Source: Deltaproteobacteria bacterium
GTDB lineage: Bacteria > Desulfobacterota > G020345765
NCBI GenBank assembly: GCA_030616835.1
Contig: JAUWWP010000140.1
Location: 1-6,898, forward strand
Length of the DNA: 6,898 nt
Direction: 5' to 3'
Shown here: piece after piece, positions 1 through 5,621 of the stretch
How positions within the stretch are numbered: the stretch's first letter is position 1
Layout of the letters: each line of letters starts with the position of its first letter
Made by a program: the position numbers and the translations under genes
The notes under the pieces: generated by a model
What the model was told of the DNA's origin: nothing
The model's input: the letters and a program-made list of their open reading frames with translations, nothing else
Database searches by the model: none

Positions 1-2
1 AG

Positions 3-38
3 AATCCCCCCTCACCTCCCTTTTTCAAAGGGGGGATC
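3..38. repeat. Dispersed GC-rich palindromic repeat, type 1
   Basis: The outer arms ATCCCCCC (4-11) and GGGGGGAT (30-37) are perfect 8-base inverted repeats. Inside them a second perfect pair, CCCTTT (18-23) and AAAGGG (27-32), closes on a three-base TTC loop, so two alternative hairpins share the same G-rich right arm. From general knowledge, very similar elements with C-tracts, a TTTTTCAAA centre and a G-tract are scattered in many copies through genomes of uncultured and deltaproteobacterial-type bacteria. Whether this genome carries other copies cannot be seen from the window. Confidence 0.75.
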
Positions 39-76
39 TATGATGAAAACTTATTGGGGAAAGGGCAGGAGGCAGA

Positions 77-131
77 TGTCAATCCCAAATCTTTAGGGAT
101 TGCTTCGTCGCTAACGCTCCTCGCAATGACA
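77..131. repeat. Dispersed palindromic repeat, type 2 (TGTCA...TGACA ends)
   Basis: The element is bounded by TGTCA (77-81) and TGACA (127-131), which are inverted repeats. Inside, CAATCCC (80-86) pairs with GGGATTG (96-102). ATTGC (99-103) can alternatively pair with GCAAT (123-127). The right half, with its CTTCGTCGCTAACGCTCCTCGC core, resembles a very common intergenic repeat of environmental bacterial genomes, recognised from memory and not by a search. It encodes nothing, and its function is unknown. Confidence 0.7.
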
Positions 132-140
132 GTGCTTTTC

Positions 141-202
141 CCCCTCACCTTTACCCCGATGTCCATCGGGGCAAGCCCTCTCCCCAATGGGGGAGAGGGT
201 AA
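141..202. repeat. Dispersed palindromic repeat, type 3, with a second palindrome nested inside
   Basis: The right part is a strong hairpin: CCCTCTCCCC (176-185) pairs with GGGGAGAGGG (190-199) across an AATG loop. The sequence TTACCC (151-156) is the reverse complement of GGGTAA (197-202), so the ancestral hairpin probably continued outward for three more base pairs. That continuation is now interrupted by a separate perfect palindrome, CCCCGATG (154-161) with CATCGGGG (164-171), plus CAAG. The parent type (CCCTCACC...TTACCC...GGGTAA) is a familiar dispersed repeat. The interruption looks like insertion of one repeat into another, with ambiguous CCC flanks. The 10-bp stem could help end transcription from the transporter side. 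Confidence 0.72.
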
Positions 203-221
203 TTGTTGTACCCCCTCCCAC

Positions 222-277
222 TCCTTCGGGACGCTTCGCCCTTCGACAGGCTCAGGACATGGCTCCTCAGGACAGGC
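222..277. repeat. Dispersed repeat, type 4 (CCCTTCGACAGGCTCAGGACA family)
   Basis: The core CCCTTCGACAGGCTCAGGACA-like segment at 239-259 matches, from memory, a widespread intergenic element of environmental bacteria, usually seen as its complement TGTCCTGAGCCTGTCGAAGGG. A partial internal duplication follows: CTCAGGACA occurs at 251-259 and again at 266-274, and GACAGGC at 245-251 and 271-277. The left edge is approximate. No coding function is seen, and the copy number in the genome is unknown. Confidence 0.65.
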
Positions 278-320
278 AGGGGAAGGAATGTGTTTTCCAC
301 CTCATTCAACCCTTATTGCC

Positions 321-1829
321 TTATTCCTCTTCGTCCTTAATCTCTTCCTTCCAGGGGTGGCGGGCCAGGAGAAAGGCGGCGATAAGGGTAATCAAAAGCC
401 AGTCCCAGCCGATCAGAATAAGCGAGGTCCAGGAATAACTTTCGTAGGGTTGGCTGAGCTCCTTAACCAGATCCCCGATTATGATTATCCCGAGGATAAT
501 CGGGATAATATAGCGAACCAGGAAATTCCACCAGGTGCCTATCCGGAAGTTAGAAACCTGGTTAACGTACTCCCTAACTTTTTCGGCCCGGAATATCCAG
601 CCCACCAGGATGCATTCCAGCACCCCCACCACCACCAGGCCGTAGTGGCAAAGGAAATGATCCACAATATCCAGCCAGAACAGCCCCCCCCCGGTAGTAA
701 AGACTATCCCCCCGGCAAAGCCCACGACGGAGAGAAAGGTGACTACCTTTTTTCTTCCGAGTCGGAATTTATCCATGATCGCGGCGGTAAAGGCTTCCAT
801 GATTGAGACCGAGGAGCTGAGCCCGGCTACCACCAGGCAGAGGAAGAAGATAGCACCGAACATCTTTCCCAGGGCCGGGAGAATACTGATAGCCTTGGGA
901 TAGGCCACGAAGGCCAATCCGATACTCTGGGTTACTACCTTCTCAATCGGTTCCCCGGTTTTGGCTGACATATATCCCAGGGTAGCGAACACGGCAAACC
1001 CGGCAAAAAATGAGTAAAGGCAATTGGCGCAAGAAGTGATAAAGGCGTTGGCAGTAATATCCGATTTTTTCGGAAGATAACTGGCATAGGCGATCATGAT
1101 CCCGAAACCCAGGCTCAGGGTGAAGAAGATCTGGCTGTAGGCATCGATCCAGACCTTGGGGTGACTGAGCTTCTCGAAGTCGGGCTTGAGGTAGGAAATA
1201 ATCCCGGCGCGCGCCCCTTCCAGATTAATACTCCAGAATACCAGGATTGCCGTCAGGATGAAGAGAAGGGGCATAAAGACCTTGTTGGCGATCTCGATTC
1301 CCTTCTGCACCCCCCGATAAACAATGAGCCAGTTAAAGAACCAGATAATCAGGAGACCGAAAATGATAGGACTACGGATGTTCCCCACTTCCCCGGGCCC
1401 TGAGGTCTTGCCCAGAAAACTATTAAAGAAGAAATTGTCTGGATCTGCTCCCCATTCAAGGTTGAAGGAATAAACGAAGTAATTCAGGCACCAGGAGATG
1501 ATAACGCTGTAATAAAGGACGATCCCGAACATCACAAACATTACCGACCACCATCCCAGCCACTCCCAGCGCCGGCTGATCTTAAAGAAGCTTAAGGGGG
1601 CACTTCCCCGCTTTCGGCTCCCGATCCCGAATTCAAGGATCATCAGCGGGATTCCAGCGGTGAGCAGGGCAATGAAATAGGGGATGAGGAATGCTCCTCC
1701 CCCATTGTCATAGGCCATATAGGAGAACCGCCAGATATTCCCCAGGCCGATAGCCGAGCCGATGGCGGCCAGGACGAAGCCACTCCGGCTTTTCCACTCT
1801 CCCCTTAATATTTTATTCTCTTCGTTAAT
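321..1829 (-). CDS. Sodium-dependent transporter, NSS (SNF/LeuT) family, likely ATT start
   Basis: This is an inner-membrane symporter that should import an amino acid or related compound with Na+. The frame gives 502 residues with 12 predicted membrane helices, normal for bacterial NSS proteins. Helix 1 carries G24-S-A26-I27-G-L-G-N31-I-W-R34-F, matching the unwound Na+/substrate-binding helix of LeuT (G20, A22, V23, N27, gate R30). Helix 6 has FFTLSLGFG, with T237 at the LeuT T254 place. Helix 8 has VVAGLSSS, with S338/S339 at the LeuT T354/S355 place. The acidic tail is KEEIKDEEE. The first ATG (1718) would delete all of helix 1. Upstream, the frame has no ATG, GTG or TTG before a TAG at 1839-1841. 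The best start is ATT at 1829, six bases after AGAGG. The substrate cannot be read from sequence. The gene lies 105 bases downstream of sufB, so co-transcription is possible. The family call is firm; the start is inferred. Confidence 0.92.
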   Translation of the reverse strand: MNEENKILRGEWKSRSGFVLAAIGSAIGLGNIWRFSYMAYDNGGGAFLIPYFIALLTAGIPLMILEFGIGSRKRGSAPLSFFKISRRWEWLGWWSVMFVMFGIVLYYSVIISWCLNYFVYSFNLEWGADPDNFFFNSFLGKTSGPGEVGNIRSPIIFGLLIIWFFNWLIVYRGVQKGIEIANKVFMPLLFILTAILVFWSINLEGARAGIISYLKPDFEKLSHPKVWIDAYSQIFFTLSLGFGIMIAYASYLPKKSDITANAFITSCANCLYSFFAGFAVFATLGYMSAKTGEPIEKVVTQSIGLAFVAYPKAISILPALGKMFGAIFFLCLVVAGLSSSVSIMEAFTAAIMDKFRLGRKKVVTFLSVVGFAGGIVFTTGGGLFWLDIVDHFLCHYGLVVVGVLECILVGWIFRAEKVREYVNQVSNFRIGTWWNFLVRYIIPIILGIIIIGDLVKELSQPYESYSWTSLILIGWDWLLITLIAAFLLARHPWKEEIKDEEE

Positions 1830-1934
1830 CTTTATCCTCTATAAGTTGATTGGGGTTTCCGCAAAAATCCTTCCGGCTCCCTATACCGAAATTGGATCTA
1901 TCCGCCGGGAGCGGATTGAGACCCTTAACCTGAC
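1830..1934 (-). other. Spacer between sufB and the transporter, with two competing hairpins
   Basis: This 105-base spacer contains two mutually exclusive stems that share the GCTCCC-like arm around 1907-1912. The compact one pairs 1900-1905 with 1911-1916 (ATCCGC and GCGGAT, five-base loop). The long one pairs 1876-1881 with 1907-1912 (GCTCCC and GGGAGC, 25-base loop). On the minus strand the long stem is followed, after eight bases, by TTTTT (1867-1863). This is attenuator-like in layout, but the stems are short and the U-run is too distant for a textbook terminator. No convincing -35/-10 promoter was found for the transporter. Confidence 0.35.
1836..1840 (-). promoter_or_regulatory. Ribosome binding site supporting an ATT start for the NSS transporter
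   Basis: On the minus strand AGAGG (1840-1836) is followed by ATAAAG and then ATT (1829-1827), a spacing of six bases. This is the only Shine-Dalgarno-like site between the in-frame TAG (1839-1841, which it overlaps) and the conserved first helix. It favours initiation at ATT, a codon known to work in a few genes such as infC. Loss of a normal ATG by mutation, or a sequencing error in this codon, is the alternative. Confidence 0.5.
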
Positions 1935-3161
1935 TCACATCACTTCCTTTTCGCTGGCTTCAACCGCTCGCCGTAACTCAAGGCTGAGCTGGGGCGGCAG
2001 TCCCTCGATATCTACTCGGAGAAAGCCTCTGACTATGGTAGCGGTGGCCTCATCACGGGTTAAACCGCGCATCATCAGATACTCCACTTCCTCCTCAGCT
2101 ATCTTGCCGACCGCGGCCTCATGAGACAGGTCGATGCCGGCCAGTGTCCCTTTTAGTTCTGGTACAGCATGAATCATGCCTCCTTCCCGGAGGATCAGGC
2201 CACGGCACTCCAGATGCCCCTTGACCTCAGGGGCGCTACCTTCGATATAACCTCGAGCGATAATATTTCCTCCGGTAGTAATTGCCCGTGATATTATCTC
2301 GGTCCGGGCCCCTTTGGCACTGAGGATAACCCGAGAGCCCACGTCCATAGTAGACCCGGGCGGGGCAACCAGGATGCTGTTAAATCTGACCACCGCGTTG
2401 TCCCCGACACATCTTGCCACCGGATAAGTCTGCACCGAGCGAACCGGCTTCATAATCAGATAGTTGCTAAGGAACACACCGCCTTCCTCAACGATTATCC
2501 CGGTGCGGGGGCGCACAACTATCTCCGGTGTCCAGTTATGGATCATGGTAAAGCTAACCCGAGCACCTCGCTTGAGGTAAAACTCAGAAACCCCCAGGTG
2601 TAATCCCGGTTCTTCTTCGGGAGCGGCAGCACAGCCGGTGATGATATGCAACTCTGAACCTTCTTCCGCAACAACGATGTTATGAACATTCTGGGCCAGG
2701 TTACCTTTGGCCAGGTAAAGGCAGGCCTGAATCGCATATACCGTCTTACTCCCGGGCAAGGCCCTGATGAAGTAGCCATTACCCTGGTTGAGCTCTACAT
2801 GGGCGGTATATTTGTCACTATCCACTGCTACGGCCTTCCACAGGTAATCGGATAACCAGTTGTATTTCTCCCGGGCCTGGTTAATGCCCATCACCTCTAT
2901 GCCCTCTTGCTTCGCCAGGCTATGGATTATCGAGTGGTCCATCTGAATGATAGTCCCCGAGCGCTGGCTATCAGCATCTAATGTAACCCCAGCTTGTAAC
3001 ATCTGTTCTTTGGTTTTAGCCGGCAGTCGCGCGGGGTCGTCCTGGTAAGGCAATTCATCCGCCGAATGAGCATACTTGCCCAAATCTATATCCTCACCAA
3101 GAGGTGCTGGCTTGGATAGTGCTTCTTTTGCTCTATTCTTAGATAATTTAGCAGATTTCAT
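1935..3161 (-). CDS. sufB: SufB/SufD-family Fe-S cluster assembly scaffold (SmsB type)
   Basis: This is a cytoplasmic partner of the SufC ATPase, on which Fe-S clusters are assembled and passed to target proteins. The 408-residue chain has an N-terminal helical part, then a long beta-helix region rich in short strands (about residues 110-320), then the typical C-terminal helical block. Near the C-terminus C319 (LECRGL) aligns with the essential E. coli SufB C405. H347 and E348 (SHEAAVGKI) align with the SufB HEA motif. The end, RGLTRDEATATIVRGF, is classic SufB/D. With SufC as its only partner it fits the SMS (SUF-like minimal system), where one B protein replaces SufB and SufD. The preferred start is ATG at 3161, nine bases after AGGAG and overlapping the sufC stop as ATGA. 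An ATG at 3170 sits directly against AGGAG, too close for good initiation, and would add three residues. Confidence 0.92.
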   Translation of the reverse strand: MKSAKLSKNRAKEALSKPAPLGEDIDLGKYAHSADELPYQDDPARLPAKTKEQMLQAGVTLDADSQRSGTIIQMDHSIIHSLAKQEGIEVMGINQAREKYNWLSDYLWKAVAVDSDKYTAHVELNQGNGYFIRALPGSKTVYAIQACLYLAKGNLAQNVHNIVVAEEGSELHIITGCAAAPEEEPGLHLGVSEFYLKRGARVSFTMIHNWTPEIVVRPRTGIIVEEGGVFLSNYLIMKPVRSVQTYPVARCVGDNAVVRFNSILVAPPGSTMDVGSRVILSAKGARTEIISRAITTGGNIIARGYIEGSAPEVKGHLECRGLILREGGMIHAVPELKGTLAGIDLSHEAAVGKIAEEEVEYLMMRGLTRDEATATIVRGFLRVDIEGLPPQLSLELRRAVEASEKEVM

Positions 3162-3892
3162 CTTGCGCATCTCCTACACTCCTCATAACCTCTGCTTTTT
3201 ATGGTCTCCAGGATCTCATGAGGATCTCCCTCACAGATAATCCTGCCATCACAGAGAACATAACCGGTGCGGGAATTAACATAGTCCAGAATATGACCAG
3301 TATGGGTGATAATAAGACCAGCGTGCCTCCGGTCACGTATTGGGTGTTCTTTCTGCAGAAGCTCATTTATCAACTCACCGATCAGGGCTATATTTACCAG
3401 GTCAACACCAGACTCAGGCTCATCCAATAAGGCCAGGTCTGGATTTTGAGCTAACAGTTGCATGAGTTCCGAGCGTTTTATTTCCCCTCCAGAGAATCCG
3501 TAGTTTATCTCCCTATCCAGGAAATCGGTTAGGTTAGCTTTCTCTGCCATATCATTTATACTTTCCTCATCCGCCTGCTCCCCGATACAGGCAGCCATCA
3601 GGTCACGAGTCTTCACCCCACGAATAACCGGTGGCCTTTGAAGAGATATACCGACACCCAAGCGGGCCCTCTCGTCCGGGGGTAAATCCGCTACGTCCTT
3701 GCCTTGAAGGATAATGCTGCCCTTAGTTACCTGATATTTAGGGGAACCCATTATCGTCATAAGCAGCGTGGTTTTTCCGCTGCCGTTTGCCCCAAACATG
3801 ACATGCGTCTCCCCCGCTTTAATGCTTAAATTTACGTCATACAAAATTTTCCTGCCATCAACTGCCACACTTAGCTGCTTAATCTCTAACAT
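3158..3892 (-). CDS. sufC: SufC-type Fe-S cluster assembly ATPase (SmsC type)
   Basis: This is a soluble ABC-family ATPase that powers conformational change in the SufB/SmsB scaffold during Fe-S cluster assembly; it is not a membrane transporter. The 244-residue chain has every nucleotide-binding motif: Walker A GANGSGKT (34-41), Q-loop at Q85 in SLQRPP, signature FSGGEIKR (133-140), Walker B LALLDE (153-158), D-loop SGVD (161-164) and the H-loop histidine H196 in IITHTG. FSGGE with a following charged KR, and the LLDEPESGVD stretch, are typical of SufC and not of permease ATPases. The C-terminus carries C239-R-R-C242. The chosen start (MLEIKQL) is preceded by GGAGG at eight bases. In-frame ATGs at 3913 and 3931 exist but would add residues with no family counterpart. 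The gene overlaps sufB by four bases. Confidence 0.95.
   Translation of the reverse strand: MLEIKQLSVAVDGRKILYDVNLSIKAGETHVMFGANGSGKTTLLMTIMGSPKYQVTKGSIILQGKDVADLPPDERARLGVGISLQRPPVIRGVKTRDLMAACIGEQADEESINDMAEKANLTDFLDREINYGFSGGEIKRSELMQLLAQNPDLALLDEPESGVDLVNIALIGELINELLQKEHPIRDRRHAGLIITHTGHILDYVNSRTGYVLCDGRIICEGDPHEILETIKSRGYEECRRCAR
3171..3175 (-). promoter_or_regulatory. Ribosome binding site of sufB inside the end of sufC
   Basis: AGGAG on the minus strand lies inside the last codons of sufC (the C-R-R-C codons). It abuts the ATG at 3170 with no spacing but lies nine bases before the ATG at 3161. This favours the second ATG and makes sufB translation coupled to sufC termination through the ATGA overlap. 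Confidence 0.6.
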
Positions 3893-3900
3893 ATTATCTC

Positions 3901-3905
3901 CCTCC
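3901..3905 (-). promoter_or_regulatory. Ribosome binding site that decides the sufC start
   Basis: GGAGG on the minus strand lies eight bases before the ATG at 3892. A GGGAG overlapping it gives five bases. This is the strongest such site among the three in-frame ATGs (3931, 3913, 3892) and agrees with the usual start of SufC proteins just before the first beta strand. Confidence 0.6.
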
Positions 3906-3911
3906 ATTTTC

Positions 3912-3917
3912 ATTATA
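3912..3917 (-). promoter_or_regulatory. Possible -10 element (TATAAT) ahead of sufC
   Basis: A perfect TATAAT occurs on the minus strand, but the sequence 17 bases upstream (ATTCTC) is a poor -35 match. A start about seven bases downstream would leave a very short leader just containing the GGAGG site. It is the only promoter-like string in the 100-base kinase-sufC spacer, so a separate sms promoter is possible but weakly supported. Confidence 0.2.
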
Positions 3918-3992
3918 TCCTTAGCCTCCATCCAGAGAATGGTGCTCCATTTTGCGGAGCCAACCTTCCGGGTAATAAGGTACTCCCGGTAG

Positions 3993-5621
3993 TCAACCGG
4001 TTGAGACCTGGCCCCCTGTTTCCCTGCGCACCCTATTCAACCGCCGGTATATCGCCCGGTTGTTTTTGTAGATCTGCAGAAACTCCTCGAATAATTCATC
4101 GTAGATTTTCCTGTTCTCGGGATTGGGCTCGAAAATGTTCGAATACCGGACGAGCTCCGGGATCTCATCAAAAGTGAGGTAGCCCAGGGCCACCGAGGCG
4201 ATGAAGGCGGCCCCGCGGGCATTGGCCAGGAAGGGATCCTTCACCTGCCTGATGGTCCGGTTCAGCACATCCGCAAAGACCTGACACCAAACCCCGGATT
4301 TGACACCCCCTCCGATGATATTCAGCGGATCCATCCTCCTGCCGATGAATTTCTCGACGTACTTAAGCGCCCAGCGGCTGTTATACGCCACCCCCTCGAA
4401 AAAGGCCCGGATGATATGGTCAGTGGTTGTGGTCAGGGAAAGGTTATGTATGCCTCCCCGCACGGTGGTATCGTCAACCGGGGTCCTCTCCCCGTTAAGC
4501 CAGGGAGTGAAGATCAACCTGTTGCTGCCGGCGGGCACCCCCGCGGCGATCTCATCCAGATACTCATAGACCTCATCCGGCGGACCGTCCGAATTCAATC
4601 TGTTCTTATGGTAGAGGATATTATCCACGAGAAACGACAGGCACCCTCCGGCGATGTCCTGCTCGTTAGCGCAATAATACTTGCCCGGGATCGAGGTGGG
4701 CAGCGAGGCGATAGAATGAAACATATCCGTCTTCTTGAAAGGCACAATGCATTGAATCCAGGAGGAGGTGCCGATGTAGATATGGCCCTCGAAATCCCGG
4801 ACGGCACCGGAGCCGATGCAAGCGGACTGGTGGTCCGGGGAGCCCACGACCACCTTCACCTCTTTGTTAAGCCCGATCTGTTCCGCCACTTCCGGGGAGA
4901 GAGTCCCCAGGACATCGATGGATGATCTCATGGGGGGCAGTTTACTCTTATCGATCTTCAGTTTCCTTATCAGCGAATCGTCGTAGAAGATGTGATTGAT
5001 GTCCCGGGTATTCGTGACCCAGAAGAGCATCATGGAATCATAGCTCGCCGCGAATTTGCCCGTGAGTTTCAGGTTCAGGTAATCCTTGCTTCCCAGGAAC
5101 ATGTGGGTCTTTTCGTAGATCTCGGGATACTCGTATTTTACGAGGAGCATGTGGGCAATATCGTCTTTGCCGGATAGCTGAGGCCCTCCCCCGGTCTTGT
5201 AGATCCACGGCAAGATCTTAAACACGCCGTATCCTTCCACACTCGGGAAACCCTTCATCACTTCCTTGATGTAAGGAGCGCCCCGCGAATCCATCCAGGT
5301 CAGCGAATTCATCAGGTGATTGCCATCGGCGTCCACCGCCACCGTGGAGGAGAAGGTGGACGAGCAACACACCGCCACGATTTCATCGACCGGGACATGA
5401 CCCTTCTCAACGAGCCTTCTCGAGGTATTGATGAGCGCCTTTTCCCAGTCGGCCGGGTTCTGCTCGGCGCCGCCGGGGGGCAGGAAATATATCGGGGTCT
5501 TTTCGTACTCGAAATCAATAAGCTCTCCGTAGATGGACATTAATGCGGTCTTTACCCCGGAGGTTCCGTGGTCGATCGCCAGGACATATTTCTCGTCTTT
5601 CTTTGCCAACATTTCAGACAT
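3993..5621 (-). CDS. FGGY-family carbohydrate kinase (xylulokinase-like), substrate unknown
   Basis: This cytoplasmic kinase should transfer phosphate from ATP to a sugar, sugar acid or polyol. The 542-residue chain (family usually about 480-550) shows the N-terminal phosphate-binding loop AIDHGTSGVK (D17-K24). The catalytic base region is GSPDHQSACIGSG, with D263 the likely catalytic Asp. Also present are YIGTSSW (283-288), PWLNGERTP (373-381) and an FGGY signature-2-like stretch around 388-413 (GGIHNLS...IIRAFFEGVAY). The adenosine-binding GGGVKSG follows at 437-443. It resembles the xylulokinase/gluconate kinase branch (COG1070) more than glycerol kinase, but the sugar cannot be named. ATG at 5621 overlaps the upstream dehydrogenase stop by eight bases (ATGTCTGA). 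A second ATG at 5612 lies just after that stop. Both have weak ribosome sites, so translation is probably coupled to the upstream gene. Confidence 0.92.
   Translation of the reverse strand: MSEMLAKKDEKYVLAIDHGTSGVKTALMSIYGELIDFEYEKTPIYFLPPGGAEQNPADWEKALINTSRRLVEKGHVPVDEIVAVCCSSTFSSTVAVDADGNHLMNSLTWMDSRGAPYIKEVMKGFPSVEGYGVFKILPWIYKTGGGPQLSGKDDIAHMLLVKYEYPEIYEKTHMFLGSKDYLNLKLTGKFAASYDSMMLFWVTNTRDINHIFYDDSLIRKLKIDKSKLPPMRSSIDVLGTLSPEVAEQIGLNKEVKVVVGSPDHQSACIGSGAVRDFEGHIYIGTSSWIQCIVPFKKTDMFHSIASLPTSIPGKYYCANEQDIAGGCLSFLVDNILYHKNRLNSDGPPDEVYEYLDEIAAGVPAGSNRLIFTPWLNGERTPVDDTTVRGGIHNLSLTTTTDHIIRAFFEGVAYNSRWALKYVEKFIGRRMDPLNIIGGGVKSGVWCQVFADVLNRTIRQVKDPFLANARGAAFIASVALGYLTFDEIPELVRYSNIFEPNPENRKIYDELFEEFLQIYKNNRAIYRRLNRVRRETGGQVSTG

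Larger units (their letters stand above)
1..320. other. Gene-free region packed with dispersed palindromic repeats
   Basis: This stretch lies downstream of the NSS transporter gene and holds no credible gene. It consists almost entirely of short GC-rich inverted repeats of at least four sequence types, listed separately, joined by short spacers. The only long open frame starts here at position 54 but runs antisense through the transporter, so it is a shadow. There is no classical intrinsic terminator (a GC stem followed directly by a U-run) after the transporter stop at 321-323. The 10-bp GC-rich hairpin at 176-199 is the strongest structure that could end transcription, but no U-run follows it on the minus strand. 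Confidence 0.8.
3893..3992 (-). other. Spacer between FGGY kinase and sufC, with short inverted repeats
   Basis: This 100-base spacer holds small hairpins on the minus strand: CCGGG with CCCGG across a 12-base loop near the kinase end, ACCTT with AAGGT overlapping it, and GCTCC with GGAGC across a seven-base loop around 3944-3960. A 12-base perfect palindrome, TCAACCGGTTGA (3993-4004), covers the kinase stop codon. None is followed by a U-run, so none is a clear terminator. The sufC ribosome site and a weak -10 candidate are listed separately. Confidence 0.4.

Noticed and set aside
245..277. Short direct repeats resembling a CRISPR-like array
   Set aside because: There are only two copies of 7-9 bases with a 15-base (or 26-base) offset, no regular spacers and no cas genes. 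This is an internal duplication within a dispersed repeat.
54..806. Long plus-strand open frame of 250 codons
   Set aside because: It runs through the repeat cluster and then antisense to the transporter. Its translation is low-complexity Pro/His/Gly-rich with no domain, so it is a shadow of the minus-strand gene.
321..1718. Transporter starting at the internal ATG (465 residues)
   Set aside because: It would remove helix 1 with the Na+ and substrate-binding residues, although the same frame upstream encodes that helix intact.
4416..4925. Plus-strand open frame of 169 codons inside the FGGY kinase
   Set aside because: It is fully antisense to conserved kinase motifs, has no recognisable family features and no support as a separate gene.
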